The notes below the pieces were generated by a model. It was not told where the DNA came from. It did no database searches and saw only the letters and a program-made list of their open reading frames with translations. Below are positions 49,162-61,889 of a stretch of 64,000 bases of DNA, piece by piece. This DNA is from Kaistia adipata DSM 17808 (GTDB lineage: Bacteria > Pseudomonadota > Alphaproteobacteria > Rhizobiales > Kaistiaceae). The stretch lies in NCBI RefSeq assembly GCF_000423225.1, contig NZ_KE383991.1, positions 878,217-942,216 on the forward strand, read 5' to 3'. Position 1 is the first letter of the stretch; every line of letters starts with the position of its first letter. The translations under genes were made by a program, and so were the position numbers.

Positions 49162-51558
49162 TTACTGGGCGCAGCTTCCGTCCGGCTGCTGGGCGCCGTC
49201 CGGGCAATCCGGACCACCACGCTCCTGGCGCTGGCGCCGCTCGGGGCGGCCCTGCTCCGGCTGCTCCGGCTCGCCGCGCTGCATTTCCTGCGGCTGCTCC
49301 CCACGCTGTTCCTGGCGCTGCCGGCGCTGCGGCTGCGCTTCCTCGCGCGGCTGCTGCTCCTCGGCCTGGGGCGCCCGCTCGCGCCGCTGGCGCGGGCGCT
49401 CCTCCTGCTGCTGCGGCTGTTCCTGCTGCATCTCCTGCGCATTGTCGCGCTGGCGCTCGGGCCGCTGGCGGCGCGGCTGCGCTTCCTCGGCCGGGGCCGG
49501 CTCGGCAGGCTGTTCGGCCTGCGGACGGCGACGACGCGGCGGCTCGGGCTCCGCCGGCTGATCGGGACGGGCCTCGGGCCGCGGCTCGGCCTGCGGCTGC
49601 TCCTGACGCGGGGCCGGCGCTTCCTCGGCGGGACGGGCTGGACGCTCCCGACGCGGCCGCTCCGGCTTGGCCTCGGGCTCCGTGGCCTCGGGCTGAGGCT
49701 TGGCCTCGGGCTCCGGCTTGGCTTCCGGCGCGGGCTTGGCCTCCGGCGCCGGCTGCTCGGCGGCCGGTGCCTCCTCGGCCGGCTGGGCCGGACGCTCGCG
49801 GCGCGGCTTCTCGGGCTTGGCGGGCTGTTCCGGCTTCGGCTCGGCAGGCTTCGCCTCCGGAGCCGGCTCGGCGGGCTTCGGCTCAGGCTTGGACTCCGGC
49901 TCGGGCCGCGGCACGGCCGGTGTCTCGACAGCCGGCGCTTCACCGGCAGGCGTCTCGGCAGCAGGCGTTTCGGCGGCAGGCTTGGCCGGCCGCTCACGAC
50001 GCGGCCGCTCGCCCTGCTGGCCGTCCGGCTGCTGGCCGGAGGCATCGGGACGCTGCGGACGCGCGGGACGCTCGCCACCCTGGTCGGGCGCGGGCTGCTG
50101 GTCGGCCGGCGGCACGGCTTCCGCCGGCGCCGGATTGCCCGGCGCCGGCTGCTGCGGCTCGGCCGGCTGCGGATTGGCCTCGACCTTCTTCAGCACCTCG
50201 TCGGCCCTGGCGGCGCGCTCCTGGCGGATGCGCTCCTGCTCGGCCTGGCGCTCGGCCGCCGCCTTCTTGTTGGCGGCGTCGATCTCGGCGGCGCGGGCCT
50301 CGGCCTGCTTGCGCCGTTCCTCGACCAGCGCGGCCTTCTCGGCCTTCAGCTTGTCGATCTCCGCCTGCATTCGCTCGCGCTGCTGCGGCTGCTCGCGGTC
50401 GCGATCACGGCGCAGATCCCGCCGCTCGCCGGGATCGAGCACGGAGAGCAGCGCCGCCGAGACAACGCCGGCGATCGCCGCATTGGGATCGGGCTCGACA
50501 TACTGGTCGATCATCGTGCGGTCGCCGCGCGGCACGTCACGGTCGAAGCGGTCCGGCCGGCGGTCGAAGCGCTGGTCCTCGATGCGCGGGCGGAACACGC
50601 CGATGCGGCCGCCGCGATCATCGTCGAAGATGTCGCTCTGGTCGTCGACATAGACGATCTCGCGGCCGGGGCGGTCGCGACGGCGGATCGGCTCGTTGTA
50701 GAAGCGGCCATCCTCGTAGCGCGGCCGGCGCACGTCGCGCGCCTCGCCGAGATAGCGGCCGACATCGCGCACCGGCGCGGCACGGCGACCGATGTCGTCA
50801 TCATCGAAATAACGCTCGTCGACGAACACCCAGCTCTCGGAAACCGGCGGGTCGTAGCGGCGCGGCGCGCCATACTGGTAGCCGGAGCGGTCCGGCGCGA
50901 TCGGCGCCCAGCCGACGCGGCCACCGCCGACGCGGAACGTCGCCCAGGCCGGCGACCAGGTGTCGCCGGGAACCCAGTACCAGCCATAGTCGGGATCATA
51001 GTCCCAGCGGCCATAGTGATAGGTCGCCCAGCCGAACGGCTCGCTCGACTCCCAGTACCAGCCGTAATCGTCGGTCCAGGTCCAGCGCCCCTCCTGGAAC
51101 GGCCGCCAGCCGGCGCCGCGGCGCTTCGGCACGAAGACATAGCCGTAATCGTCGTTCTCGACCCAGCGGCCATAGGGCGCAAGCTCGTCGAAGAAATAGT
51201 CGACATTGCCGGAAGGCCGGCTGGCGCGCGGGCGGTTCGAGACCGGCTGCGGCCGGGGCTTCGACGTGGACTGCGCCGTGTAGACGGGGCGCGAGCGCGG
51301 CAGCGGCGGCAGCGCCTCCGCGACGGGCTCGGGCGCCACGGCCTCGCCGGCGTCGCTCCCGCCCTGCTCGGCAGCCTGGTCGTATTCGTCCATGTCGGTG
51401 GAATCGGCGGGCGGCGCGACGCCCTCGTCGACGACGGCCGGCGCCTTCGGGCGCAGCTCGAGCGTATAGGGCATCTCGACGACGCCGGTCACGGCGGCCG
51501 CGCCGGCGACCACCACGCCGCCGGCAAGAGCCGCTCCGATCAGTCCCAGATACTTCAT
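49162..51558 (-). CDS. exported DUF6600-type aromatic-repeat protein with long Pro/Glu/Arg tail
   Basis: The 798-residue protein has an N-terminal hydrophobic segment (GLIGAALAGGVVVAGAAAV, residues 5-23) for export or anchoring. Next comes a Pro-rich stretch, then a domain near 115-235 built from repeated tryptophan/tyrosine motifs (YGRWVENDDYGYVFVP, GWRPFQEGRWTWTDDYGWYW, YGRWDYDPDYGWYW), characteristic of DUF6600. A coiled coil rich in Glu/Lys/Ala lies near 400-470 and the last ~320 residues are low-complexity PAEEAP/RRERP/QEQP repeats. The tail ends with a cysteine pair (DCPDG...GSCAQ). Function unknown; a cell-envelope role is likely. GGGAAGGACGAA precedes the ATG. Confidence 0.8.
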   Translation of the reverse strand: MKYLGLIGAALAGGVVVAGAAAVTGVVEMPYTLELRPKAPAVVDEGVAPPADSTDMDEYDQAAEQGGSDAGEAVAPEPVAEALPPLPRSRPVYTAQSTSKPRPQPVSNRPRASRPSGNVDYFFDELAPYGRWVENDDYGYVFVPKRRGAGWRPFQEGRWTWTDDYGWYWESSEPFGWATYHYGRWDYDPDYGWYWVPGDTWSPAWATFRVGGGRVGWAPIAPDRSGYQYGAPRRYDPPVSESWVFVDERYFDDDDIGRRAAPVRDVGRYLGEARDVRRPRYEDGRFYNEPIRRRDRPGREIVYVDDQSDIFDDDRGGRIGVFRPRIEDQRFDRRPDRFDRDVPRGDRTMIDQYVEPDPNAAIAGVVSAALLSVLDPGERRDLRRDRDREQPQQRERMQAEIDKLKAEKAALVEERRKQAEARAAEIDAANKKAAAERQAEQERIRQERAARADEVLKKVEANPQPAEPQQPAPGNPAPAEAVPPADQQPAPDQGGERPARPQRPDASGQQPDGQQGERPRRERPAKPAAETPAAETPAGEAPAVETPAVPRPEPESKPEPKPAEPAPEAKPAEPKPEQPAKPEKPRRERPAQPAEEAPAAEQPAPEAKPAPEAKPEPEAKPQPEATEPEAKPERPRRERPARPAEEAPAPRQEQPQAEPRPEARPDQPAEPEPPRRRRPQAEQPAEPAPAEEAQPRRQRPERQRDNAQEMQQEQPQQQEERPRQRRERAPQAEEQQPREEAQPQRRQRQEQRGEQPQEMQRGEPEQPEQGRPERRQRQERGGPDCPDGAQQPDGSCAQ

Positions 51559-51821
51559 TTCGTCCTTCCCGTCGTTTCCGGCCCCTCGTGGCCGGCCGAA
51601 CCGAATCATGCGAAGCGCGCTTCGCCTACCCCGCATATCCACGCCGAAAGCGGCATGGGCGAGGCTCAATCAAGGCACTGGGCGGACCCGGCCTGCCCCA
51701 TTTTCCTCCCTTCAATCGATCCGGCCGCCTGAACGTTCCCTGAATGCGGTCCGGCGCGGATTGGCGGCACGGCGCGAAGATGCCATCCTGCCGCCGCATC
51801 AGGACGGGAGACGCAAGGCGC

Positions 51822-52775
51822 ATGACGGGACGAGCTGCGAGCCGTGACGAGAACAGCAAGGGGCCCGCGCGCGGCCGGATCCTCGGCGCCCTCGCCGCGG
51901 CGCTCCTGCTGCCGGCGCTGCTGGTCGCCGGGCCGGCCAACGCCGCCGGACCGCAGCTCGCTCCCTACAAGGACGATTTGTTCCGCTACGGCACCATCCT
52001 GGAGACAAAGGCCGATGGCGCCTTCCGCGTCGTCGACTATGACGAGATGCGCGACATCAACGGCCGCGACGAGGTGCCGGAGCGCAAGGCGCAGCGCAAA
52101 TATGTCTCGCTGAAGACGAAGCGGAGCGAGGACCACCTGACCTACAAGGCGGGCGGACGGACGCTCAAATATGTCGGCGCCGGAGCCACCAAGGGCCGCG
52201 CCAGCCTGATCGTCATCTATCTGCACGGCCAGAACGGCACCCGCTTCCAGGGCGCCGACGACTGGACCTTCGGCGGCAATTTCAACCGCGTGAAGAACCT
52301 GACCGTCGCCGCCGGCGGCGCCTATCTGTCGCCCGACTTCTCGGATTTCGAGGCGACCGGCACGGCCGAGATCAAGGCGTTGATGCAGGACTATGCCGCG
52401 CGCTCGCCCGGCGCGCCGATCGTCGTCGCCTGCGGCTCCTATGGCGGCAAGCTCTGCTGGTCGCTGGCGCGCGACCACGAGGCGGCCTCGATGATCTCCG
52501 GCCTGATCCTGCTCGGCTCGCTGAACGATCCCGGCTTCCTGAAGACGGCGGCGCTGAAGAAGGGCGGCCGACAGATCCCGATCTTCATCGGCCATGGCAG
52601 CCGAGACCCGATCATCGACTGGAAGACGCAGCAGGCCTTCTTCGATTCCGTCCGCAAGAAGTCGCCCGGCTACCCGATCCAGTTCGTGCTGTTCCAGAAC
52701 GGCAATCACGGCACGCCGATCCGCATGACCGACTGGCGCGAAACGCTGAACTGGATCCTGGCGAACGGCGGCTGA
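51822..52775 (+). CDS. exported alpha/beta-hydrolase-like protein
   Basis: The 317-residue protein has an N-terminal signal (hydrophobic ~20-41, cleavage near ANAA) and an alpha/beta-hydrolase fold: oxyanion strand IVIYLHGQNGTRF near 130, nucleophile elbow CGSYGGK near 203, acid in GHGSRDPIID and base in NGNHGTP. The serine sits in GSYGG, a variant of GxSxG. It is probably a carboxylesterase or similar; substrate unknown. AAGG lies 3 bases before the ATG. It is divergent from the DUF6600 gene. Confidence 0.78.
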   Translation: MTGRAASRDENSKGPARGRILGALAAALLLPALLVAGPANAAGPQLAPYKDDLFRYGTILETKADGAFRVVDYDEMRDINGRDEVPERKAQRKYVSLKTKRSEDHLTYKAGGRTLKYVGAGATKGRASLIVIYLHGQNGTRFQGADDWTFGGNFNRVKNLTVAAGGAYLSPDFSDFEATGTAEIKALMQDYAARSPGAPIVVACGSYGGKLCWSLARDHEAASMISGLILLGSLNDPGFLKTAALKKGGRQIPIFIGHGSRDPIIDWKTQQAFFDSVRKKSPGYPIQFVLFQNGNHGTPIRMTDWRETLNWILANGG

Positions 52776-53096
52776 GGCCGCCGCCTCAACCGAGCAATTC
52801 GCCCCCTCATGCCTGCCTGGGGGCGTTGCGCAGCGTCGACCGTCTCCGCCGTCATCCCGGCGGAAGCCGGGATCCATACGCGCCGATCTGTGGCCAGAAG
52901 GCTGGAGCCCTGACTTCTTGGCCCGTGTTTATGGGCCCCGGCCTCCGCCGGGGCGACGCGCTCCTGCCAGCGCACCATAGACTGCGTGGCCGCCCTGCGT
53001 GATTGGACGGCCCTTCGGACCTCCTCAGCATCTTGCGGGCGGTGCGTCGCACGGACGAATTGTCAGGCAGGAACAAACCCGGACAGGCGCGGGCCC
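52776..53096. other. 321-bp gap with an R2 repeat and a GC hairpin
   Basis: An R2 copy (TCATCCCGGCGGAAGCCGGG) lies at 52853-52872 and the hairpin GCCCCGGC-CTCC-GCCGGGGC at 52935-52954, a third type of short palindrome. The genes on either side converge, so either may act as a terminator. No gene is supported. Confidence 0.55.
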
Positions 53097-53672
53097 CTAC
53101 CCCTTCAGCTCGCCCTGCCGCTCGGCCTCGTCGCGCGCCATGTGGTCGGCCAGCAGGATCTCGATCCGCTCGAGGATGATGCGCAGTTCGCCATTGCGCA
53201 TCAGCTCGACCTTGTCGTGCAGCGCCGTGATCTCGATCTCGGCCTTCAGGTTGACCTCATAGTCATGCTGCGCCGCCAGCCGGTCCTTATCGGCCTGGCG
53301 GTTCTGCGACATCATGATGACGGGCGCCTGCAGGGCGGCGACCATCGAGAGAACGAGGTTGAGGAAGACATAGGGATAGGGATCGAAGCCAGCGCCGCCC
53401 CAGCGGGTCAGGACGAAGGTGTTCAGCCCGGTCCAGCCGAGGATCACGATCGCGAAGGCGATGATGAAGGCCCAGGACCCGCCGATCGCGGCGACCCGGT
53501 CGGCCAGGCGCTCGCCGAAGGAGAGCTGCCGATCGAACTCGACATTGATGTCGCGCGCGACATGCGTGCGGGTCGCGACCTTCTCCAGCAGCCGGCGATC
53601 CCCCGCCGACAGCACCGAGGGGCCGTCGGCAAGGAGACGTTCACACAGCTCGCGGATCGCCGCGTCCGACAT
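53097..53672 (-). CDS. DUF1003 membrane protein
   Basis: The 191-residue protein has a cytoplasmic N-terminal part, two transmembrane helices near 64-85 (WAFIIAFAIVILGWTGLN) and 100-118 (FLNLVLSMVAALQAPVIMM), then a charged helical tail (NRQADKDRLAAQHDYEVNLK) characteristic of DUF1003. Function unknown; relatives are annotated as cyclic-nucleotide-binding-associated or hypothetical. I chose the ATG at 53672, just past the stop of the preceding peptidase gene, in the same operon. Confidence 0.85.
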   Translation of the reverse strand: MSDAAIRELCERLLADGPSVLSAGDRRLLEKVATRTHVARDINVEFDRQLSFGERLADRVAAIGGSWAFIIAFAIVILGWTGLNTFVLTRWGGAGFDPYPYVFLNLVLSMVAALQAPVIMMSQNRQADKDRLAAQHDYEVNLKAEIEITALHDKVELMRNGELRIILERIEILLADHMARDEAERQGELKG

Positions 53673-53676
53673 CGGG

Positions 53677-54588
53677 TCAGATCGCACCCTGGAAGGTATT
53701 GCACTGGTTCAGGTCGCCGGTCTTGTAGCCGCGATCGAACCAGGTCCGGCGCTGCGCCGAGGTGCCGTGCGTGAAGCTCTCGGGCACGACTACGCCCTGG
53801 GTCCGCTTCTGGATGGCGTCGTCGCCGATCTGCGTCGCGGCGTTCAGCGCCTCCTCGATGTCGCCGGCCTCGAGCATGCCCTTCTGGTCGGTGCGGTTGG
53901 CCCAGACGCCGGCATAGCAGTCGGCCTGCAGCTCGACGCGCACCGACATCGCGTTGGCCTCCTCGCGGCTCATCGAGCGCCGCATCTCGTTGAACTTCGG
54001 CAGGACGCCGGTCAGGTCCTGGATGTGATGGCCGACCTCGTGCGCGATCACATAGGCCTGGGCCATGTCGCCCGGCGCGCCGAAGCGGCGCTTCAGCTCG
54101 TCATAGAAGGCGAGGTCGATATAGACCTTCTTGTCGAGCGGGCAATAGAACGGGCCGGAGGCGGAGCTGGCGCTGCCGCAGGCCGAGCGCGTCATGCCGG
54201 TGAACAGCACCAGCGGCGTCGGCTGGTAGGTCTCGCCCGCCGACTTGAAGATGTCGTCCCAGACGTCCTCGGTGCTGCCGAGCACCTTGGCGACGAAGGC
54301 CTTGCCCTCGTCGTCGATGCCGCCGCCCCTCTGCTGCGGCGCGGATTGCTGGTAGCTGGTATCGTAGCCGCCGCCACCGCCCGTCACCATCGAGAGCATC
54401 TGTAGCGGGTTGATGCCGAACACCAGCCAGCCGATGCCGACGATGACGGCGACGGTGACGAGGGAGCCGCCCTTGAGCGGAATGCCGCGCCCGCCCATGC
54501 CGGCCGGCCGGAAGCCGCCATCGAGGCCTCCGGAACTGCCGCGTCGATCCTCGACATTGTTGCTTTCGCGCTGATCACCGAGCCGCAT
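53677..54588 (-). CDS. ypfJ: neutral zinc metallopeptidase (YpfJ family)
   Basis: The 303-residue protein has a membrane anchor near 42-60, a Gly-rich linker, and the zinc-protease domain with HEVGHH (183-188) and downstream VELQADCYAGVW, typical of the YpfJ/neutral zinc metallopeptidase family. The peptidase domain should face the periplasm. Two cysteines (RSACGS and FYCPLD) are conserved-looking. It is divergent from carB and 4 bp upstream of the DUF1003 gene. Confidence 0.92.
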   Translation of the reverse strand: MRLGDQRESNNVEDRRGSSGGLDGGFRPAGMGGRGIPLKGGSLVTVAVIVGIGWLVFGINPLQMLSMVTGGGGGYDTSYQQSAPQQRGGGIDDEGKAFVAKVLGSTEDVWDDIFKSAGETYQPTPLVLFTGMTRSACGSASSASGPFYCPLDKKVYIDLAFYDELKRRFGAPGDMAQAYVIAHEVGHHIQDLTGVLPKFNEMRRSMSREEANAMSVRVELQADCYAGVWANRTDQKGMLEAGDIEEALNAATQIGDDAIQKRTQGVVVPESFTHGTSAQRRTWFDRGYKTGDLNQCNTFQGAI

Positions 54589-54723
54589 CCAACCTACTCC
54601 ATGACCGCCCGGCTTGCTGACGCCCGGCGCATTGCTGTGAAACTAGTCCCGGCGCGGTCCGCCCGCCAGTGACTGTAGAACCCTCGGTGACCGGCAGGGG
54701 TTCCCCCGTCCGGCCTTTTCCCC

Positions 54724-54804
54724 TATAAGCCCGCTCTAGCCTTACAACGAGCCTTACACGCCCCCTGCTTGACGGCCCGCGCGGACTGCCGCGCCGGGCT
54801 TTTT
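54724..54804 (+). promoter_or_regulatory. carB leader with terminator-like hairpin
   Basis: TATAAG at 54724-54729 could be a -10 box. The hairpin GCCCGCGCGG (54775-54784), loop ACTG, CCGCG-c-CGGGC (54789-54799, one bulged C) is directly followed by TTTTT (54800-54804), only 18 bp before the carB start. The upstream gene runs the other way, so on this strand the only transcript this could stop is carB's own: a candidate attenuator. Confidence 0.6.
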
Positions 54805-54822
54805 GCTACGCGCGAGACGAAA

Positions 54823-58137
<3,315 letters not shown>

Positions 58138-58152
58138 TCTCGTTTGTGATCC

Positions 58153-58180
58153 CTTGCGGGCCGATTTTCAGGCCCGCAAG
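58153..58180 (+). terminator. hairpin after carB
   Basis: CTTGCGGGCC and GGCCCGCAAG form a perfect 10-bp stem with loop GATTTTCA, 15 bp past the stop codon. No T-run follows on this strand, so termination may be partial. Confidence 0.6.
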
Positions 58181-58392
58181 CGTCCCTCTTGCGCTCGCCG
58201 CATTCGTGGACGACACTTGAAGGCTCATTTTGCCGGATAAGGCATGCGGACGGGGCCGACGGCCGATATGACGGCCGGCGCCCCACCGGAACTGGAAATC
58301 AGGAGCTGGTGCTTTCGGGCGCCGGCGCCTGAATTATTGTGCCCCGCCGGTTTCGGATCGGGGTCAAGAAGGAAGAAAAGGCCAGAAAGACC

Positions 58393-58866
58393 ATGGAAAA
58401 GGTTCCGATGACCGTGGCCGGTCATGCCGCTCTCGAAGTGGAGCTGAAGCGTCTGACCTCGGAAGAGCGCCCGCGCATCATCGCGGCGATCTCGGAAGCG
58501 CGCGCGCATGGCGATCTCTCGGAGAACGCCGAATATCATTCGGCCAAGGAAGCGCAGAGCCACAATGAGGGCCGCATCGCGGAACTCGAGGACAAGCTGT
58601 CGCGCGCCGAGATCATCGACGTCACCAAGCTTTCCGGCGACACGATCAAGTTCGGCGCCACGGTGAAGCTGGTCGACGAGGACACCGAGGAAGAGCGGAT
58701 CTACCAGATCGTCGGCGATCTCGAGGCGGATGTGCGCTCCGGTCGCATCTCGATCTCGTCGCCGATCGCGCGCGCCCTGATCGGCAAGGGCCCCGGCGAC
58801 ACCGTCGCCGTCACCGCCCCCGGCGGCGAGCGCTCCTACGAAGTGCTCGAGGTCGCCTTCCGCTGA
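58393..58866 (+). CDS. greA: transcription elongation factor GreA
   Basis: GreA rescues backtracked RNA polymerase by stimulating transcript cleavage. The 157-residue protein has the N-terminal coiled coil with the acidic tip in [21 protein letters not shown] (about 35-55) and the C-terminal FKBP-like domain ([36 protein letters not shown]). The ATG at 58393 gives the standard length. carB-greA is a conserved order in this group. Confidence 0.97.
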   Translation: MEKVPMTVAGHAALEVELKRLTSEERPRIIAAISEARAHGDLSENAEYHSAKEAQSHNEGRIAELEDKLSRAEIIDVTKLSGDTIKFGATVKLVDEDTEEERIYQIVGDLEADVRSGRISISSPIARALIGKGPGDTVAVTAPGGERSYEVLEVAFR

Positions 58867-58906
58867 GCTCGAGGCCGCGGCGGAGCCGCGCCATTCGACA
58901 ATCTCC

Positions 58907-58943
58907 GAGCACCGGCGCGCAAGCACCGGTGCTCTTTTGCTTT
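58907..58943 (+). terminator. rho-independent terminator of greA
   Basis: GAGCACCGG, loop, CCGGTGCTC (9-bp stem) is followed by TTTTGCTTTT. It begins 41 bp after the greA stop. Confidence 0.92.
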
Positions 58944-59037
58944 TAACGCCGATAGCAGGCGGGCCAGCGCAAGCGGCTTCTGCCAATCTGTCGAAGGATT
59001 TCTGCAGGCGATGTCGCGCCAGGGGCCTTCAGTGCCC

Positions 59038-59502
59038 CTACTCGATCGGGACCAGCGGTTCGTCCTTGACGCGGCGGATGGTGAGCGTGGTGCGGACGCT
59101 GGCGACGTTGGCGGCGGCGGTCAGCTCCTCGACGAAGGCCTGGAACGCCTTCAGCGTCGGGGCGACGCATTTCAGGATGAAATCCGCCTCGCCCGACAGC
59201 ATGTAGCATTCGCGCACGATCGACCAGTTGCGGACCCGGGCGCCGAAGGCGGCGAGGTCGGCCTCGGCCTGGCTCGAAAGGCCGATCATCGCGAAGGCGG
59301 TCACGTCGTAGCCGAGCGCCCCCTCGTCGACGAGGGCGCGGTAGCCCTGGATGATGCCGGCCTCCTCCAGCGCACGCATGCGCCGCAGGCAGGGCGGTGC
59401 CGAGATGCCGGCCCGACGCGCCAGCTCCACATTGGTGATGCGACCGTCGGCCTGCAGTTCCTTCAGGATCTTCCAGTCGATCGCGTCTAGACGGGCTTTC
59501 AC
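59038..59502 (-). CDS. Lrp/AsnC-family transcriptional regulator
   Basis: The 154-residue regulator has the Lrp winged helix-turn-helix (LDAIDWKILKELQADGRITN, ELARRAGISAPPCLRRMRAL) and the RAM/AsnC ligand domain (VRECYMLSGEADFILKCVA near 96). I chose the GTG at 59502 because GAGG stands five bases before it; a TTG at 59532 would add ten residues without a ribosome site. It is divergent from trxB, an arrangement seen throughout Hyphomicrobiales. Target genes unknown, probably amino-acid metabolism. Confidence 0.9.
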   Translation of the reverse strand: MKARLDAIDWKILKELQADGRITNVELARRAGISAPPCLRRMRALEEAGIIQGYRALVDEGALGYDVTAFAMIGLSSQAEADLAAFGARVRNWSIVRECYMLSGEADFILKCVAPTLKAFQAFVEELTAAANVASVRTTLTIRRVKDEPLVPIE

Positions 59503-59769
59503 TCGGGCCTCGCGGTTGGGTCTGAACTTCAATGTGAACCAGGGCAGCGCCGGTTGGGAACCGGATCAGATCCTCTAACACGAAAGAAAGCCGGGGACGC
59601 CGGTCGGCAATCGGATATAGGAGTCTGGCCGATATGCCATGATTCGGAAACAATTGTTGGCGAGAACGCACAGGACCGCATAGCTCCGATGATTGCATGC
59701 GCTCCGCTCATCCCTCCAGAGTCGCAGCCCTTCAAAAGCATGCGCCTCGACCTTATGTCTGGTGCCACC

Positions 59770-60741
59770 ATGCAGCACGCCAAGCTCATCATCGTCGGAT
59801 CCGGCCCCGCCGGCTACACCGCCGCCATCTATGCCGCGCGCGCCATGCTCGAGCCGATGCTGATCGCCGGCGTCCAGCCGGGCGGCCAGCTCACCATCAC
59901 CACCGATGTCGAGAACTATCCGGGCTTCGCCGACGTCATTCAGGGCCCCTGGCTGATGGAGCAGATGCGCGCCCAAGCCGAGCATGTCGGCACCAAGATG
60001 GTCTCCGACCACATCGTCGAGGCCGACCTGTCGCAGCGCCCCTTCATCCTGAAGGGCGATTCCGGCGAGGTCTACGCGACCGACGCGCTGGTGATCGCCA
60101 CCGGCGCGCAGGCGAAGTGGCTCGGCATCGACAGCGAACAGAAATTCAAGGGCTTTGGCGTCTCCGCCTGCGCCACCTGCGACGGCTTCTTCTATCGCGA
60201 CAAGGACGTCGTGGTGGTCGGCGGCGGCAACACGGCGGTCGAGGAAGCGCTCTATCTGGCGCATATCGCCAAGAAGGTGACGCTCGTCCATCGCCGCGAC
60301 CATTTCCGCGCCGAGCGCATCCTGCAGAACCGCCTGATGAACATGGACAATGTCGAGGTGGTCTGGGACACGGTCGTCGACGAGGTGCTCGGCAAGACCG
60401 GCTTCCCACCTTCCGTGACCGGCGTGCGGCTGCGCAACGTCGTCACCGGCGAGGTCAGCGAGCGCGAGACGCATGGCGTGTTCGTGGCGATCGGCCACGC
60501 GCCGGCCGTCGAGATCGTCAAGGGCCAGCTCGACCTGAAGCCCTCGGGCTATATCTGGACGGCGCCGGATTCGACGGCGACGAGCGTGCCGGGCGTCTTC
60601 GCCGCCGGCGACGTCACCGACGAGACCTTCCGGCAGGCCGTGACCGCGGCCGGCCAGGGCTGCATGGCAGCGCTCGAGGCCGAGCGCTGGCTGGCGATCA
60701 ACCCGGTTGCTGTGGCCGAGACCGCGGCCGCCGCCGAATAA
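59770..60741 (+). CDS. trxB: thioredoxin-disulfide reductase
   Basis: TrxB reduces thioredoxin with NADPH through FAD and a redox cysteine pair. The 323-residue protein has FAD-binding GSGPAG (10-15), CATC (C134/C137), NADP-binding GGGNTAVEEA near 152 and the final GVFAAGDVTDE near 277. The ATG at 59770 is used; an ATG at 59755 would add five residues. It precedes lsrB by 36 bp. Confidence 0.96.
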   Translation: MQHAKLIIVGSGPAGYTAAIYAARAMLEPMLIAGVQPGGQLTITTDVENYPGFADVIQGPWLMEQMRAQAEHVGTKMVSDHIVEADLSQRPFILKGDSGEVYATDALVIATGAQAKWLGIDSEQKFKGFGVSACATCDGFFYRDKDVVVVGGGNTAVEEALYLAHIAKKVTLVHRRDHFRAERILQNRLMNMDNVEVVWDTVVDEVLGKTGFPPSVTGVRLRNVVTGEVSERETHGVFVAIGHAPAVEIVKGQLDLKPSGYIWTAPDSTATSVPGVFAAGDVTDETFRQAVTAAGQGCMAALEAERWLAINPVAVAETAAAAE

Positions 60742-60777
60742 TCCTCAGGCTGGTGGTGCGGAAGGGGCCGTCCGACG

Positions 60778-61668
60778 ATGGACTGGGACAAGCTGAGAAT
60801 CTTTCATGCCGCCGCGCAGGCGGGCTCCTTCACCCATGCCGGCGAGGCGCTGGGGATGAGCCAGTCGGCCGTCAGCCGCCAGGTCGGCGCGCTGGAACAT
60901 GACCTCGGCGTTCCCCTCTTCCACCGCCATGCGCGCGGCCTGATCCTCTCCGAACAGGGCGAACTGCTCTACCGCACGTCGCAGGACGTGATGCAGAAGC
61001 TCGAGGGCGTGCGCATCCGCCTGACGGATTCGCGCGAGAAGCCGACCGGCACGCTGCGGATCACGACGACGGTGGCGCTCGGCTCGACCTGGCTGACCCA
61101 GCGCATCAACGAGTTCGTCGACCTGCATCCGGATCTGAACCTGCATCTGATCCTCGACGACCAGGAACTCGACCTGACCATGCGCCAGGCCGACGTGGCG
61201 ATCCGCCTGCGCCAGCCGGTGCAGCCGGACCTGATCCAGCGCCGCCTGTTCACCGCGCACTATCACGTCTACGCGGCGCCCTCCTATGTCGAGCGCTTTG
61301 GCAAGCCCGAGACGCTGGACGACCTCGACAACCACCGCATCGTCACCTTCGGCGTGCCCGTGCCCCCGAACATCCGCGACGTCAACTGGCTCGAGATCGC
61401 CGGCCGCTCGACCGACAATCCGCGCGAGCCGATCGTCCGCATCAACAACATCTACGCCATCAAGGCGGCGGTCGAGCGCGGCACCGGCATCGCCATCCTG
61501 CCGGACTACATGCTGGAAGAAGGCTCGACGCTGGTGAAGCTGATGCCGGAAGCCCAGGTGCCGAGCTTCCCGACCTATTTCTGCTATCCGTCCGAGCTCA
61601 AGAATTCGGCCCGCGTGACCGCGTTCCGCGATTTCATGCTCGCCAAGGCGCAGAACTGGCAATTCTGA
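60778..61668 (+). CDS. lsrB: LysR-family regulator LsrB/VtlR
   Basis: The 296-residue LysR protein begins MDWDKLRIFHAAAQAGSFTH with the recognition helix SQSAVSRQVGALEHDL and ends DFMLAKAQNWQF, closely matching LsrB of Sinorhizobium and VtlR of Brucella. Those regulators control virulence/symbiosis traits, redox and small transport proteins, and activate the neighbouring small RNA AbcR. The place after trxB and before an AbcR-like RNA is the same as in rhizobia. The effector domain has no cysteine-based redox motif that I can point to. Confidence 0.92.
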   Translation: MDWDKLRIFHAAAQAGSFTHAGEALGMSQSAVSRQVGALEHDLGVPLFHRHARGLILSEQGELLYRTSQDVMQKLEGVRIRLTDSREKPTGTLRITTTVALGSTWLTQRINEFVDLHPDLNLHLILDDQELDLTMRQADVAIRLRQPVQPDLIQRRLFTAHYHVYAAPSYVERFGKPETLDDLDNHRIVTFGVPVPPNIRDVNWLEIAGRSTDNPREPIVRINNIYAIKAAVERGTGIAILPDYMLEEGSTLVKLMPEAQVPSFPTYFCYPSELKNSARVTAFRDFMLAKAQNWQF

Positions 61669-61788
61669 CCGGGGCCTGCCGCAACGAAAGGCACAGGATT
61701 GTGACAAGGCGCGATCCGAGGCGGCGGCCCGTCCGCTCCCGATCGGCCTCCATTCCTGATTTACCCAATAGCGCGGAATTTCATTCCG

Positions 61789-61826
61789 AATCGCCTGCAA
61801 ATTCACCCGAATTTGCAGGCGATTTT
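61789..61826 (+). terminator. strong terminator after lsrB
   Basis: AATCGCCTGCAAATTC (61789-61804) and GAATTTGCAGGCGATT (61809-61824) form a perfect 16-bp stem with a 4-base loop, then TT. A second symmetric element CGGAAT-TTC-ATTCCG overlaps just upstream (61774-61788). These isolate lsrB from the downstream sRNA. Confidence 0.85.
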
Positions 61827-61862
61827 GAATCACACGATATCAAAATTGCGTCATTACAAAAT

Positions 61863-61879
61863 TGCATAGCAGAAATGCA
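61863..61879. promoter_or_regulatory. LysR-type box before the sRNA promoter
   Basis: TGCATAGCAGAAATGCA is a 5+5 inverted repeat (TGCAT-N7-ATGCA) of T-N11-A type, centred about 55 bp before the expected sRNA start, the classic activator position for LysR regulators. LsrB, coded just upstream, is the likely ligand. Confidence 0.6.
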
Positions 61880-61889
61880 CCTCTGCCGG

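Noticed and set aside
49086-51743. Long rightward open frame opposite the DUF6600 gene
   Set aside because: It is Ala/Pro/Arg-rich with no domain and is antisense to a protein with clear motifs, a signal segment and a ribosome site; it arises from high GC.
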